From Methanothermobacter tenebrarum (GTDB lineage Archaea > Methanobacteriota > Methanobacteria > Methanobacteriales > DSM-23052): a stretch of DNA of 64,000 nucleotides. A program made the translations under genes and the position numbers. Positions within the stretch are counted from its first letter, which is position 1. Each line of letters opens with the position of its first letter. Below, one piece after another: positions 63,128 to 64,000 of this stretch. The notes beneath the pieces were generated by a model. The model was not told the origin of the DNA. It saw nothing but the letters and a program-made list of their open reading frames with translations, and did no database searches. The stretch lies in NCBI RefSeq assembly GCF_023167465.1, contig NZ_AP025698.1, positions 806,001 to 870,000 on the forward strand, written 5' to 3'.

Positions 63128-64000
63128 TCATATCCTTTCTTTGTATTCCAATTCCTTGAATGTTATGATTATCTTAACTTCATCTTCGCTCGTCTTTTCT
63201 CGGAGTGTAGCATTAAGTTGGTGCGTTAATGCTTTTACAAGGAAAGAATCCATCCCCCTAGCTACTTTTATACTTGGTCTCTTGTCGGATATAATAAGCT
63301 GATGACCTTCTTCTGTTTCTTTGGTTTTTATTTTTATTTCTCCCCCACTTGTGTGTGTAAGTAGATCGCTGAGTAGTTCATTTATGAGGAGGGCGAGTGG
63401 CATGCTGGTTTCCATGTTGAATTTAGCCCTGCAATCTATGCCGAATTTTATATTTTGGACCCCGAATTGGCCTTTGAGGTTGTCTACAAGCCTTTTTATG
63501 TATTTACCCATATCTATTCTGGCGTATGTACCGGTTTCATAGAGGGCTTCATGTACTATTGCCATTGTCATTATACGATTTTGAATGTCAAAGAAGGCTT
63601 TCCTCGTATTTTTATCAGCTTCCTGGGCTTGCAAGTTTATTAAACTTATTATAAGTTGTAGTGTGTTTTTCACACGATGATGTAATTCCCTCAAAAGCGC
63701 ATCCCTTTCTCTGATATTTTCCATTAGTTGTTTTTGTACCCTTATGAGGTCTGTGACTTCTGTCAGGGATAATATAGCCCCAGCGAATTCATTCTCGTGG
63801 TAGCGTGGGATGATCCACCCAGTGAAGTGCCTATTATCTGTTGTGAGGGTTTTGATGGGGACTGGCCTTTTCTCTTTTTTGAGCTTCACCCAGTAGTCTC
63901 GGATTTCAAGGCTTATCTCCTTTATTTTCTTGTTTTCGTATATTATCTCCCCCTTCTTGTCCAGGACCGCGATAGCATCCTCTATATTCTCTATAACCCC
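63128..64000 (-). CDS. histidine kinase with degenerate ATPase domain, C-terminal part (cut by window end)
   Basis: The last 290 residues of a sensor kinase; the N-terminus lies beyond the window. A PAS domain (IENIEDAIAVLDKKGEII to TGWIIPRYHENEFAGAI) precedes the HisKA_2 box LLRELHHRVKNTLQLIISLI. In the HATPase domain the usual N-box is altered (NELLSDLLTHTSG) and the glycine-rich DxGxG loop is replaced by SDKRPSIKVA, so ATP binding is doubtful. It resembles the kinase at 46101-48346, ending in almost the same FKELEYKERI. Its end lies beside the decayed gene. Confidence 0.85.
   Translation of the reverse strand, partial: GVIENIEDAIAVLDKKGEIIYENKKIKEISLEIRDYWVKLKKEKRPVPIKTLTTDNRHFTGWIIPRYHENEFAGAILSLTEVTDLIRVQKQLMENIRERDALLRELHHRVKNTLQLIISLINLQAQEADKNTRKAFFDIQNRIMTMAIVHEALYETGTYARIDMGKYIKRLVDNLKGQFGVQNIKFGIDCRAKFNMETSMPLALLINELLSDLLTHTSGGEIKIKTKETEEGHQLIISDKRPSIKVARGMDSFLVKALTHQLNATLREKTSEDEVKIIITFKELEYKERI

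Noticed and set aside
1..64000. tRNA, rRNA or CRISPR loci
   Set aside because: I scanned for T-loop motifs, rRNA-like blocks and regularly spaced repeats and found none I could support by eye.

Overview
The window looks like chromosomal DNA of a hydrogenotrophic methanogen of the Methanobacteriales, most likely a relatively AT-rich Methanothermobacter. Supporting evidence: a cyclic 2,3-diphosphoglycerate synthetase fragment, a methanogenesis marker 4 (MtxX) protein, an F420H2:NADP oxidoreductase, an archaeal histone, archaeal RFC, Rpo7/Spt4, aIF2-gamma and aIF5B, eukaryote-type ribosomal proteins, TATA-box promoters, strong GGAGGT-type ribosome-binding sites and many GTG/TTG starts. From memory, the gene order from hisD to argH resembles that of M. 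thermautotrophicus. I saw no rRNA or tRNA gene, no CRISPR array and no intact insertion sequence.

Layout. 1-2058: start of cpgS (minus strand), a UPF0058 gene and about 1 kb of C-rich DNA without a convincing gene. 2059-6559: hisD, aspS, cbiC and hemL, tightly packed. 6478-8343: a membrane-anchored DUF4012-like gene, a G+C-rich hairpin-filled intergenic stretch (candidate structured RNA) and a zinc-ribbon membrane protein. 8486-14895: mtxX, uppS, tatD, a carboxymuconolactone decarboxylase family gene, arfC, DUF483, a broken dedA, a GXGXG protein and an unknown gene. 14888-17999 (minus strand): aroE, rfcS, rfcL. 18103-26519: HARP RNase P, hisS, hisI, a PIN-ATPase-KH protein, a TIM-barrel protein, npdG, a hexuloisomerase, endA, trpS and SpoIIM. 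26533-37086: thrC, histone, then the long information-processing cluster rpl7ae, rps28e, rpl24e, ndk, infB, rps6e, aIF2-gamma, a PIN gene, ppa, rpo7, spt4, dephospho-CoA kinase, rps24e, rps27ae and argH.

37119-64000 is more accessory. It holds a tiny DUF3096 membrane protein, a KH/PP-loop ATPase, a left-handed beta-helix protein, a PEBP protein, a P-loop ATPase, UbiA, geranylgeranyl reductase with a ferredoxin, a SsuABC/TauABC-type transporter, a coiled-coil protein, a frame-split membrane histidine kinase, a CPA2 antiporter, MGMT, a PsbP-like lipoprotein, a nitroreductase and an MrfA-like helicase. These are followed by a tungstate transporter, a collagen-like GXP protein, a redox cluster (rubredoxin-TPP enzyme, cytochrome b5-like protein, DPS-like ferritin), an unknown protein, a flavodoxin, a decayed gene and the 3' part of a second histidine kinase with a degenerate ATPase domain.

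Functional links: UbiA, geranylgeranyl reductase and ferredoxin fit archaeal lipid synthesis and saturation. The rubredoxin, b5 and ferritin genes fit oxidative-stress handling. The main anomalies are reading-frame irregularities. dedA has an in-frame TAA, the PIN gene and the membrane histidine kinase each appear shifted by one base, and hisI, tatD and a coiled-coil gene have no ATG/GTG/TTG where translation should begin but do have AUA or AUC behind a Shine-Dalgarno sequence. These could be real biology or consensus errors; read-level checking would decide.
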